Source: Paralichthys olivaceus (Eukaryota > Chordata > Actinopteri > Pleuronectiformes > Paralichthyidae). Taken from it: a stretch of 64,000 nt of DNA. The notes below the pieces were generated by a model. The model did no database searches and was not told the origin of the DNA. It saw only the letters and a list, made by a program, of their open reading frames with translations. The stretch spans positions 17,537,501 to 17,601,500 of the forward strand of contig NC_091107.1 of assembly GCF_024713975.1 (NCBI RefSeq), given 5' to 3'. Within the stretch, counting starts at the first letter, position 1. Every line of letters begins with the position of its first letter. The position numbers were made by a program, and so were the translations under genes. Below are positions 25,962 to 37,800 of this stretch, in pieces.

Positions 25962-27758
25962 TGTCACCAGACCTCCTGGCCCCTGCGGTGGAGGTTGGCT
26001 CAGAGCAAAGACCCTTTAATTCTCTCTTGTGTTCTTCAGAGAGATAAAGGCCAGACCCTGTCCATCATTCTGTTATTAGGCCCTGCACAGAGTGTTGGAT
26101 CCCTGCCTGAACCTGCTGTACACCAGGAGTGCGTCATCGTGCTCGGCCTGGGAGGGCACCTCGTGTCTGCTTAAAGAAGAATATTTAATAAAAGTGCATT
26201 AACTCTACTCTGCTCTGACTCTTTCTATATTGAGGTTTCCTATTAAAAACAGTGTGATGAAATGTACCACAGAAGCAAGCCAGGAGGTCCGATCATACAG
26301 CCTGTATATGCAGTTTATACAATACTAACTCCCTATATGCTCCAAGCCCATTATCTAAAATCTTTCAGAATAAAGCCTGAGTCAAACTGGTAAAAGAACC
26401 GGACCATCAAGGCCCCGAGGCTGTGCAACTCCTTTTGCCTGAGGAGATTAGACTTGTCAGTACTTTAAAACATATTTTTAATGTCTGATTGTAACTGGTT
26501 TAAACGAATTTTAGTTTTGTCTTGTTTTGTTCTGTGTTGTTTTATTCCCATGTAATTTGTAAAGCACTTTGTAGCCTTGTTTAGAGAATCTCTATAAAAT
26601 GAACTTTTATAATGATTTATTGTTATCAATATCATTATTGTTGCTGTTGTTTTTGTTGTTGTTGTTGTCAGAGAATATAAAAAACTAGAATGGTGCACAT
26701 ATTTCCACAACTGTCTACTTAGGCAGATTTTCTTTCATCAAGATACATTAATAATTTAAATAATAATTAATAATTAATAATTAAAAAAAAAATTTGAGAA
26801 AACAAAAATGTTAAAAATCTCACAATGTTAAAGAAAGTCTTGTGGGAATCCGTCAAGTGTTTTTTGTCAAATCCTGAAGACATAACCTGCTTGATGCAGT
26901 TAATAAATAAGGGAATATTTTTTGTTCTCCTGACATTATATCCCTGGGTTGTCTGTTGGTTCAGTTATGGCTTCAAAAGAAGGAACTGACTTCAAACTAG
27001 AGGGAGGGTAGAGAAATCCCATCTGTGCCGAGTGAAGGCTGCACTTGATCGTTTTCACATTGGTTCACATTCAAGTCACATGTTCAAACTGGTAAAACAT
27101 GTTTAACTATGTTCACCAGAGAACGTGTAGTTCATTCCAAGCACAGACACGTTGATAAAAAACCCTGATACAGAGGCAGAATTGCTGTGCTCTGATTGCA
27201 CCTTAATTAACTGTGAAATAAGTGAAGTGGAAAGGAAGGTAGAAGAAAGAAAACATGATATCGCTTGTTAACCTTTTCTTTGCAGCGTTGGTTTGTCTAG
27301 AATCTGATTTGTGGGCGAAGACAAAAGTGGAGTCACCGCGAGACAAAGGATCATCAGTGAATTTCATTAGATGAGTTATCTATCTTCTTAAAAGTAGCTC
27401 TGGCTCAGTGAGTGGTGAAATGACATTCAGGGCATCGCACCAGCGAGTGTTCTTCATAGGTACCTGGTAATTAGGAGAGGAAGAACATCTCTGCTAACGT
27501 GCACAATTAATCTTCTTGGCACGTGGCAGAGTCAACACGGGCCGAGAGTTTTGTCTCAGAGGATTTCAACAGAATCCCAGAATCTGCGCCTTGACACGCT
27601 GCCATCTTCCTACACACCAACGAACTCAGACGTTTTCTTATCTGCGTTCCTGGAGCGCGGCCATGACTCATTTACAAGACGACCTCGACATGCGGCGGGG
27701 AGGCAGGACACAAGAGCGAGTGCCACCAAGTTTTACAATCCAAGAGCACCCAGACGAC

Positions 27759-27760
<2 letters not shown>

Positions 27761-27828
<68 letters not shown>
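27761..27828. repeat. (GT)34 microsatellite
   Basis: An uninterrupted 68-bp GT tract. A (CTC)8 run follows at 27961-27985. Confidence 0.98.
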
Positions 27829-27832
<4 letters not shown>

Positions 27833-28213
27833 GTGTGTGAGGCACTGGCAGGTTACTACGAGGGCCGAGCTCCTCCAGCTCCAGTGTTTGGCCGTGATAA
27901 GCAGCTGGAAGCACGTTGCACCGTGAACAAGTTCAGGTGAAAATGTTTGGTGGCAGACGACCTCCTCCTCCTCCTCCTCCTCCTCTTTCACACTTTACCT
28001 CACAGAGCACCTCCTCCAGTGGAGCACATACACACGCTCACTCACCACCATCATTCTCCAGCCGCTGTGATGGAAGATTACACAACCCGGCAGAAACAAG
28101 CAGAAGTAACACAAGGAATAATTTATGTGGAAAACCACTGAAGAGGTTTTCAATAGCTTCCCCTCTGCAATAAGCTTAATGTGTGCCGCCTGCTGCTGTG
28201 CCACATTGATCCT

Positions 28214-28432
28214 GCCCAACCTATCCCAGGTTTCAATGCACTTCAGTGACGAACACACTCAGAGGTAATGGTGCCTGCAACCAACAAGATGTCCAAATGT
28301 TGAGTACCACACTTCAACTCAACTGAACTGCTAGGGGTACACACGTTTAAGAAGCATTGGGGGGGCATTAGAACTTTCTTGGCATGTCCAACTTCAACTT
28401 CCTTTCTAGGCAAAAGCAATAAGTGCGTGACC
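28214..28432. repeat. Dispersed repeat of unknown class, copy 2
   Basis: See 14937-15150. The two copies are about 13 kb apart in direct orientation in the same intron. Confidence 0.6.
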
Positions 28433-28710
28433 AGCTGGTGACACCCATCACGGAAATCCTCTGTAGACCAGACCGTCTCAATTTGGTTCAGCCTTTGTGG
28501 TCTGCATGGCCCGTGAAGACCACGCCCTCCGAAGGATGCTGAATTGTGTGTTTGTGCATGTTTGTTTGCCACAGAGGTGTGTGTGTTCCTCCACCTAGAA
28601 GAACCATATAAGCATAGACCCTACAGAGGGAGGACATTTTTTGAAAGTGAGGACAAAGGGCTAGGGAACGCATTATGCCAATGAGTGTCCTCACAAAGAC
28701 AGAAGTACAA

Positions 28711-28711
<1 letters not shown>

Positions 28712-28794
<83 letters not shown>
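28712..28794. repeat. (TG)41 microsatellite
   Basis: The longest dinucleotide tract in the window, about 83 bp without interruption. Confidence 0.98.
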
Positions 28795-28795
<1 letters not shown>

Positions 28796-29146
28796 TGCCA
28801 GCCCATGGCGATGGAGCTGGGCTCCAGAGCGCCAGCAGACCTGGAAAGCAGCGTGATCCAAACAAAAGCGTTTGACAACACGGAGCATCAACAGAAAAAA
28901 GGCCAAAGAAACTGTAGCCCAAGTAGGCCAGCTTCTCAGGGAGCCTCCTCCTGCTCCCCGTCCTGTCCTGCCCTCCTCCTCCTCCTCCTCGGTCTCCTCT
29001 CATTCACACACAAACAGAGTATCCACAGTATGTTGTTCCAGCGTGAGCCCAGAGAACACTCTTCCACTCTGAGGGAGACAACACAGCTCAATGTACAGAG
29101 ATAGGTGTTGTAACACAAACACAGAGTGGGACTAATGGCTGCTGAG

Positions 29147-29148
<2 letters not shown>

Positions 29149-29178
<30 letters not shown>
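29149..29178. repeat. (GT)n microsatellite
   Basis: About 15 GT units. Confidence 0.95.
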
Positions 29179-29179
<1 letters not shown>

Positions 29180-30211
29180 TGTGTATCAACACGGACGTGC
29201 TCCATGGGCCTGAGCACACACTGTTTCTACAGGCTTGTGTTTTTGTGCAGGTTGTCGACTAAAAAACCAGAAGGCATCAGCAAACTGATGTGCACATCAG
29301 CGAGGAGTGGTGGAGTAATAAAGTGGCTCTGATGAAAACTTAATGGCCCCTTCACCTTTATTAATGGAGGCAGGATCGTGCGCTCGAGTTCACCACCGTG
29401 ATAACACAACACACGTAGAGGCAGCTCCATCAGCCTCACACACACACACACACATTCCCACACTGGAAGTCTCACTAATTAACTCACTGACAACTGGCTA
29501 ACTGGCAAAATGACTCCAGATTTCAGCCAAATGAGCCTTAAACAGTGCGTAAATTCCGTAAAGGACGCGCAGTGCTTAACGTTTGAACACAAATGAGATG
29601 AAACACCGCAGGACAAGTCAATCTGTTCTGTGTGCACTCACTGCTCTGTGTGTGTCTGCAGCTGCCGCCCCGTGAAAACAAAAACGCAGGCGTTGCATCC
29701 TCCACACTTTGCAGAAACTAGTGCAACAATTACACAACCGAGCACCCACTTATTAATACACCCCCCCTTTCAAATGCTAATTTCCCAATCACACCTTCAT
29801 GCATAAATCATAAATCTAGAGGTGGTATACTGGAGCAGGTTTTTATAATTTTATTTTGTAGGTTTTTGCAGGAGGTGTGCGGAGCCTGCCTCTGGTTAAG
29901 AATTCAATTATCCCATAATGTGCATGAATAATAAGTGTCCCAGATACAAGAGTTTTAACAAGGCCAATTGGTTTTTCCTCAAACAAGCTTTTCCCAGCCT
30001 GTTGTCAAAGAAGTCATTTGCAAACTTTTTGAAATCAAGGCCTGATAATGGATCAATATTCGCCCACAGATGCTGATGTGACCAGATTCCCACGCCCAGT
30101 GTTGAGGATGTGTCATGTTGGATGTTGCTGTTTCCTCCTGAAAGCTGCCAATTTGCTTAAAATGTTAAATGAAACGGAAATTCTTGCTGAAAGGATGATT
30201 TATTTGTGTGC

Positions 30212-30214
<3 letters not shown>

Positions 30215-30242
<28 letters not shown>
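30215..30242. repeat. (TG)n microsatellite
   Basis: About 14 TG units, less than 1 kb from LHFPL exon 1. Confidence 0.95.
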
Positions 30243-30243
<1 letters not shown>

Positions 30244-31012
30244 TCCTCCCTGTGAAGCACCCTCCCTCAGATCAGTGCATCTTTTCTCCAGACTGAAAAG
30301 ACTCTGCGTCGTCCCAACTGTGTTTTCACGAGAGCCGACTGAGGAGGAGCGGCGGAGCCACAGTGTTTATCGTGTTGCATTGTTCACTTTGCTGTGACAC
30401 GTGTTGTGTGAGCAGCAGCAGTGTCAGTGAACCCTGACCTGACACAAGACGCTAAATAATCTAATTTCATGGATTGAAAGATGATGGATGAGTAGAAATG
30501 TGAAAGAATAAATACTCTTCACCTCATATTCTGATGATTTTAACCTCTTTTATTTTGCTTTCAAATTGTGCTTTGTCATTTTGAACAGATTTCTTTTCAT
30601 TTTGTCTCGTACATGTGAATTCATTTTTTGTATGGATGTATATGTTTTTTTCTCTTTTATAGTCTTTTACTGTTTGTTTTTTTCTTTCTTCACTATTCTT
30701 CATCCCTTGACATTAAGTGTGGATAATTTGTCTTCTGTGAAAAGAATAATAAACTACTAATCATAAAAGAATAACTTTGCCTCTTGTGAATCATGTCATG
30801 TACATTTTACAGGTTGAAGATTAATGACATAACTGTCTCCTCAGATTGAATTTCATCAAAAGGTCATTTGATTTAGATGTGATCGGTTGATTTGATCATT
30901 CATTCAACCCTGGGTCCCATGGTGCCACATTGAGTGGCCCCTGCCCTGCCCACTCTATGGGCTCTCATCCACAGGCGTGTGTGCGTGTGTGTGTGTCTAA
31001 GGTGAGCTCTAC

Positions 31013-31273
31013 CTGCCAGGAGCTGGAGGGGATCTCTGCGAATTTGCCCAGTCCCCCGAAGGTGTAGCACCGGTACATGTGATCCAGGGACTCGGAGCAG
31101 TGCCACAACAAGCCGAAGCTCACGGAGTCCTGGCTGTGGTGCTGATGCTGCTGGTGGAGGCTGCTCCTCAGCTGGTCCTTGACTATCCACGCAGGAGATA
31201 TGAAGCTGAAGCTGCACACGGCGACCAGAGCGGAGGAGAGGAGCACCCAGAAGCAGCCCACGCAGCTGAACAT
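31013..31273 (-). CDS. LHFPL-family tetraspan protein, coding exon 1
   Basis: First coding exon, minus strand, 87 codons, ending in phase 0 at a CAG/GTAGAG donor. I chose the ATG at 31273 (MFSCVGCFWVLL) because LHFPL proteins start just before helix 1. An in-frame ATG at 31372 would add 33 polar residues unlike the family. Residues 5-27 form helix 1. The first extracellular loop holds a His/Gln-rich insert (LHQQHQHHSQDS), then SFGLLWHCSES, a second Cys, and EIPSSSWQ just before helix 2. These correspond to the family's FG..C..C..IPS..W pattern. LHFPL proteins are four-pass relatives of claudins and PMP22; some members act in inner-ear mechanotransduction or at synapses. Which paralogue this is, and its function, cannot be settled from two exons. 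Confidence 0.8.
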
Positions 31274-31800
31274 GGTGGCGGCGTGGGGCGCAAAGCCCGG
31301 AGACAGACCCGACCGATCGATCCCGAACCCGGCTTCTTCTTCTTTCTTCTCCCGGCCCAGGAGCGAATGCATTTGGAGCTCACGCCTTCAGGAGCGGGAG
31401 TTCAACTTCAGCGCCCCGACCAGCAGCTGCACCAGCACAAAGAGGAGAAGAAGAAAAGCCGCTGGATGTCCGCAGCCTCCAGAACATCTGGCTCAGAACA
31501 CAAACAAACCAGCGAGGGAAGAAAACATCCAGACGCACATCAGCGAGAGGAGTCACAGGAGTCCGGAAAACAACGCACGGAGCAGACAGGCTGTGTGTTC
31601 CTGTCACACCCTGAAGTGTGTGCGCAGCTGGAGCAGCAGCACAGCTGGAGCAGCAGTCACATGTGGACACACAGACACCTGCACCGCTGGACTCCTCTGC
31701 CTCTCTCAACAGTCTCACGCCACATGCACACGGGCAGCAGCGCACTTTGCGTATCAGGCTCTGGACAACGTCAAGTTGCTATTGGCTACAAGAGCCTTCT
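31274..31800 (-). promoter_or_regulatory. GC-rich 5' region of the LHFPL-like gene
   Basis: The 500 bp upstream of the start codon are GC- and CpG-rich compared with the surrounding AT-rich DNA, as expected of a CpG-island promoter and 5' UTR. An ATTGGC (CCAAT-type) motif lies near 31780. No TATA box or exact start site can be fixed. Long ORFs on the plus strand here are by-products of the composition. Confidence 0.45.
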
Positions 31801-34800
31801 CGGCTGTCCTTTTCAAAATAAAACCCCGCACAAGGGGCGCAGCTTTACCAAAGTCTCCATGAAGATTTTAAATAATTCTAACTTCAGGGACGACACAGAT
31901 TTTACAGATAAATGACTACATCTCAGTCTCAGCCTGTGGAAACAGCTGTATGCTATAAAGCCTTGTGTGGCTGTGGAGAACTCAAACCAATACGGTACTC
32001 AGTAGATTGAATTCCTCCTCCAACAGGCCCTTTAAATTCAATTAAGCTGCACCAAATTGCACAGACATAGAGCTCAAACCTAAACATGCCAGATTTTTTT
32101 CATCAATCTCTCCCATCTCACAATGTTAAATGGTGATAAGTGATTTAAAAAATCCTGGATACCTCTGATCCATACCTAAGTTTATCGGGTTCCTCCCCAA
32201 TCCGTACCTCATCCCTCCACCAAGTTTCATGGTAATCCGTCGGGTAGTTTTGTGTAATCCTGTCTTCACACAAACAAGCAAACCAACAAACAGACAAATG
32301 GAGGTGAAAACATAGTTGCCATATTGGTTGCATTGTGGGAAATGCATGATCCAATGTTTTTGGTGCTGGACGTTTGATTAAAAGACAGAAAGGGCTGTTT
32401 TGATTCCCAACTGTTCCTTATCACAATACACACAGTGCTGTTGTTATCGGAGAAATGTCTTGGTCACAGTAAGACATGGACATGCATGCACAGCTACATT
32501 TACTCAATCAGCAACAACATCACATGTTACTCTTGAGTCAGTGTGTAGTAATATGGGATGGAAGAAAGTGGGAGATCGTCAAAGTGTTTGGAAGTACTCC
32601 ATTATAATTGTTATTATATCAACTACTACTAAGTTGTAAAAATTGAGGCTTGTGTCAGGATATCCTTCCCCCTTGTTTGAACTTACTTTTATTCTGAAGG
32701 CAATAATGCATTTCCGGTGCTTTGCACATAGTCTTTTCAACTTGACAGAGCAGGAGACTGACAGCAGGTATCATCCCACGTGCATGTAACGCAGCGCACC
32801 AGCTTCCATGAAGCAATCGGGACATAAAACCATTAAAATAAAAACAGTATATGAGATAATTAATTCAACACCTTTAATCTCAGTGTAAATAATCTCAATA
32901 AATAAATAAATACTCCTGAGCATCGGGAATAAACAGTAAAAGTTCACATCATTCGTGTATTAACTGATGCACAAAGGTAGTTACATCCTCTCAGCCAATC
33001 AGAGCTCAGAACAGGGGCTGGTTTGAATGGGGGTGGGCGTTGCCCCTGCACGTGGAGAATAAGCAGCATGTGGTGAAAGCTGCTGACGTGTGGCTGAGTC
33101 ATGTTGTATAATATCATCAGTGATTGATTGACAGCAGGTTTAACTGAACATTTTAAATACACCCAGCTGCATAAAGTCACTGTCAAACTCAGCTACTGGG
33201 AGAAATGCTCGTGTTCTTATGAAGCGCATGTGAAACAGCAATGAACTGTGTCAAAACCTAACCAACAGCAAGAAATGACTTCCACAGTTAGATCACTGAA
33301 ACAGGAAGGAATACTTGAAATGCTCCATAGAGCTAGGCTGTAACCATGGTGAGATGAGTGTATTTTACAATTCGTGGATGTTGCTGGGCCTGTGTGAGAC
33401 GCACTGATTGAAAGTAAACTCTGAAATAATATACTGAGTCATCAAGGTCCTTCCTCTGTTAAACCCAACCATAGCAACACAGCAAACGTCGCCCCCTCAT
33501 GGTCACAGTCAATAATAGTCCTCCTCTTTAACTGAGTGCCACTCTCCACACATTTTGAACTACAATACTTTTCTGAACGTTATTTTTAAAACAAAATCAG
33601 CCTGAAAACATCATCGATGTTCTGTCTTGACATAAACACAGCCTGGAGGGGACTGCAAATACACGGTACAAACAAAAAGGAGGACAGACAGAACATTTCA
33701 TAATATCTGTATTTAAATCAAACACAATTTTAAATATATTATAGATTACGAACATGTACATGTCAGAAAACATTAGTGGTACATAGTACCAATAGTCTTT
33801 TCTGGTTCCATATCTTGGTAAGGCTCAAAAGAAATAAAAAAAAAAAAAAGTTTAGTTAATTGAGCAAACTTTCCAGTTGAACAGTCTGGTTATCACGGAT
33901 GTTTGTTTAAGTGATGCATAAAAAAAAAAGCTGCGATCATCATAAAAAAGGACTAACGTTGATATATGGGGTAAACCAGAAATGTAAAAACATTTAGAAC
34001 ATGGAGTTTGGAGTTTTCCAACACAATTGGAGTATTTTAAGTACATTATGGAGTATTTCTTCATCTTCTTCTACACTCTATGAAGGTGCCAGGAGGTTAA
34101 CATAGGAAGTCCGAGAACTGTATCAGATCCTTTGTGTTTCATTGTCACAGTTCCACATGTTCTACAGTACGTACAGTTAACAGCCAAGGTAAAGGACAGC
34201 TCATGTGGGGGAGCAGCAAACAGAACTACTCCAGGCGGGCTGAGGGGAAGCAAATGCAAAACAAAAACTGTACAGTTCTCCAAACTGGTGATTTTCATCT
34301 TCACTAGCTGAGCCTTACACAAGGTTTTCATCTAAAAACAAGGAATGCTTCTAAAAGGTGTGGGTGGGCGTGTCGCCAGGGAGTGTGGGTAATTCAGTCT
34401 TTGATACGTCCTCCATAGGTCCGAGATGAGACATTGTACAAACACTATGGCTGCAGCCGCACAGCGACAGTCCCGACGATAATGCTGCTTCTTTATCCCC
34501 CAGGGTCATGGTGAAGGTTTCCATCCCGAGGAGCGACTTCCTCCAGCCAGACGCACGCACTCTGAGCTGCTTTACTTTCCACTACATATGTACCTTTATA
34601 GTGTTATGGAGTTGGAATCTTCAAACAATGATCTACTTCAAGTTCTCCACTAGCCCATGCCTGAACATTCACACAACTGAGCTCACAACCACACACACAC
34701 ACATGCGCGCACAGAGAGGTGGTGGTCAGGGAGGTGATAAAAAAGCCTTGTTCGCTCTCAGAGTAATGCAGTTTGTTGCAGGGTGAACCCCGAGCACGCT

Positions 34801-34857
34801 TTGTCACTGTCTGGCCAGTGTCCGCAGGGAGTGACGTTCCTTTGGTTTCTTAGCGGG
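31801..34857. other. Intergenic region and akap10 3' UTR
   Basis: Between the LHFPL promoter and the akap10 stop codon. Part of 33.7-34.86 kb is presumably akap10 3' UTR, but I found no canonical AATAAA on the minus strand to set its end. The rest holds one interspersed repeat (32128-32330) and AT-rich sequence without recognisable exons. Confidence 0.5.
32128..32330 (+). repeat. Interspersed repeat (AAGTTTCATGGTAATCCGT family)
   Basis: Contains CCACCAAGTTTCATGGTAAT, CCGTCGGGTAGTTTTGTGTA, ATCCTG and a CAAACAAGCAAACCAACAAA tail followed by GGTGAAAACATA. I recognise this string from a common teleost repeat. A partial copy of the same type runs off the right edge at 63715-64000. Confidence 0.65.
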
Positions 34858-37800
34858 TCATAACTGCAGACAGACAGAAAATAAAAACATTAAAATAAAA
34901 TTAAAAATGTAGAAAAGAGCTGCGGTCATCGGTGAACAGGAGCAGGAATACTGAGCGAGGGTTTGTACCTTGGTGGCCTTGCCGGGGCTGTCGTGATTTG
35001 ACTGGTGGACGACGTCATTGACGATCATCTTGGCGATCTGCCACGCCATCTCTTCCTGGGCCTTGAGTCACAGCACAATCAATAACTTTGATTCGACACA
35101 GACGTTTATCTAAATTCTTCAATAAATCATAAGTCACGGAGTGACGTCACACAGCGAATATGAATGCAATACCCTTGAGAGGCTCGCTCTGCGCCTCAGA
35201 CCACTGAATCATTTATGATTATTTAACATTTTGCTGCCTCACCTCATCGGAGTTGCCTTGGACCCATTTCTTCATGGCTTGAGAAAACATGGAGCCTACA
35301 TGAGAGGACGAGCAGAGGGAGAAAGAGGGAAGGAATTTCAGTGCCTTTTCTTCTTTTTAATAAACAAAATACATCTTTTTCATTTAGACGTAAATAAAAC
35401 AGTGTATGGATGATGGGGTCATGGCTCAGACATATGCTTTTTACACCAGAAGCTCAAAAATGATGGCCATTGACCTCAGAGGCTAATTCATCATTAGATG
35501 ACCGCTGATAGGGTCCAAGATTGTTGGAGTGACAGACAGCTGAGTTACCAGAGTGTGACATCTGGAAGTGTTAGTGTAACCATCGATACGCCCACACTTA
35601 TCCATTAGCAGCTATTTCAGTTTACACAAATGCAACCTCATCTTTCAAGCTCGTCTAGTTTCTACTTAAAACCATTTTCTTTTGTTCCATCTTTAAGATC
35701 TAATACTGATTCCAACACTGTGTTAATGTGCTAAAAGAGAAAGTATTCTTTGTTACCGATTCTGAAGAATCATTTACATCATTCGTCTACATAAGGCACT
35801 TTGTAGCAGCAGTAGTCGTTGAATTCGTTAAAGTCTGACTTTAAACTTGAACATAATTCGCCATATGCAAAATTTAAAATACATATACTGTATTTCTCCT
35901 CTGATTGAGTTCAACTTTCTTGAAATTTATTTTCTCTTCTCTTTTTTTTTTATAACTTGCTCTGATACTCTTCTGTCATTTCACACACTCTGGGTGATTT
36001 TCCTGAGAGGGAATATATTTAAATATTTCAGAAGACAATCAGCTGTAAGGAGAATAGACGCAGCCACTAGAGGAGGTTTATATTCATGGGCACAGAGTAG
36101 GTGTTTTTCACTGAACGGAGGAATGAGATAAAATATGACAGAGTGAGGGCACAGATACAAAGAGAGAATATTGAGATGGATGAAGGTAGAGGAGAGACAG
36201 AAGAGTCTCAGTGTACCTTTGGATTTCTTCACATCCGGCTCGGGCTCTGCCTCCCTGATAAACTGGCCAAGCTCATTCACCTTCCCGAACGTCATCTTTC
36301 TGAGCAGACAAGAGGAGAGGAGACGGGTGAAGACAGCACACAGAGCAAATGGGACAAAGCTGAGCCTCAGGCACGCACAGCATCATTCAAACACCACTGA
36401 TAGTGAGCATCCATTCCATCACTGCAGTTTCAATAGAAGTAGAGGTAGTATAAAGGGACCCCATCTTTCAACAAGATTATTCTCTTGAGTAATATTTCAA
36501 GAGGATTTTTCAAAGCACACTCATAAAACACTTTGTGGGAGAGTCAATAAAAACCAGATTGATACAAGCATTGAATTGAAACGGCAGTGAGAACAATCAA
36601 AGGGACATAAAGAAGAGAAACATAAAAGAAAAGCAAAACTAAATAGCAAAATACCAAATTAGTGTTTTCGAATATTTTACCCAATCAGCTACAAATCAGT
36701 TTTTCTCTTTTGAGCTGACCCGTGTATAAAAGCAAACCAGATGTTTGGATTGATTTCTGATGGTTCAGACTGCCACTTGCTCTCAGACCTGGTATTAACA
36801 TCTGTCCTGGATGATCCGATCACAAGTGGTCAGCTCTAATTTCAGGTGTGAACGAGACCAACAACTTTATCATGAGCCACATATGAAGGACCTCCTACTC
36901 AGCTGACGTCTCTGACTCTGACAGCATTTTTATGCTACTCATTGTCCATACATTGATCTGTTTGTGGTCACAACATCAACATATGTTTCTTAAATTGGTA
37001 AAGTCTTTCTAGATAGCTGCACACGTTCATTTATTTACGCCCTCCTGACTATGCTCACTCTCACGCTCTCACCCCCCCCCTTTTCTGATAACTTGTATTC
37101 ACCCATGTGACAGGAAAGGAACTTTAGACACACAAAGCTCACCCAGCATACGGCCGCTGGTACAAGGACTCAGGGTCCAGGCTGGCGACGTCCACTGTGA
37201 TCGCCTCATCGAAGTTTTTCAGGATTTTTATCGCTGCCCTTTTGGCTCCTTGCTGCAGTGAATAGAATAGAATGCCTTTAATGTCAGCACACAATGAAGC
37301 ATGGCGAAATTACAGCAGCTACCACTGAAAGGTGCATGTAGTAAAAAAAAAGAAATAAAATATAACAGTAAAATAAACATGTTTACAGGACATTAGAAAC
37401 TATACAAAATAGTGCAAAGAGAGGTGCAAGAGAAGGTAGTTGTGGTTGATTGTAGTGCAAAGTAGGTAGTTGTGGTTGGAATGTATAGGAGTTATTTGTG
37501 TCTAGTGAAGACACCAGGAAGTGAAGGTTAAGCTACGTTACGGGTAACTTCCCGTTTTTCCCCTCAGAAGACAACTACACAACAGGAGTGATCATGACCC
37601 TTTGGTATTAACAAACAAAATATCTTCATCATTCATGTAATGAGGAGGAGCAGGTCTAAATGTCAGCAGACAGCGGAACGTCCCCACAGGGGTTGAAGAT
37701 GTTGGTTCAAGTTTGGGGGGGGTCACCTGCGAGGCCTCGCTGACATTTGAACTCGAGCGGTTGTTGTCTGCAAGGCCGCTCTGACCTGGAGTGCTGACAT

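Larger units (their letters stand above)
2661..31012 (-). other. 28-kb intron 1 of the LHFPL-like gene
   Basis: No convincing protein-coding exon was seen on either strand across this interval. It holds the repeats listed separately: LINE tails, MITEs, (GT)n tracts and old interspersed repeats. GC-rich, low-repeat patches such as 6840-7060 and 18330-18640 could be regulatory. Stretches not covered by another entry, for example 5000-6800, 7100-8500, 9200-10400, 13000-14900, 16300-19100, 21100-22200, 23700-25800 and 29500-30900, show only short chance ORFs and unremarkable intronic sequence. The exception is the long open frame at 15521-16279, listed separately. Confidence 0.65.

Noticed and set aside
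28488..29104. ORFs made of Cys-Val or Thr-His repeats
   Set aside because: Direct translations of (GT)n and (CA)n tracts.
31079..31915. 278-codon plus-strand ORF
   Set aside because: Antisense to LHFPL exon 1 and its GC-rich promoter; no recognisable domain, and the length is explained by CpG-rich composition.
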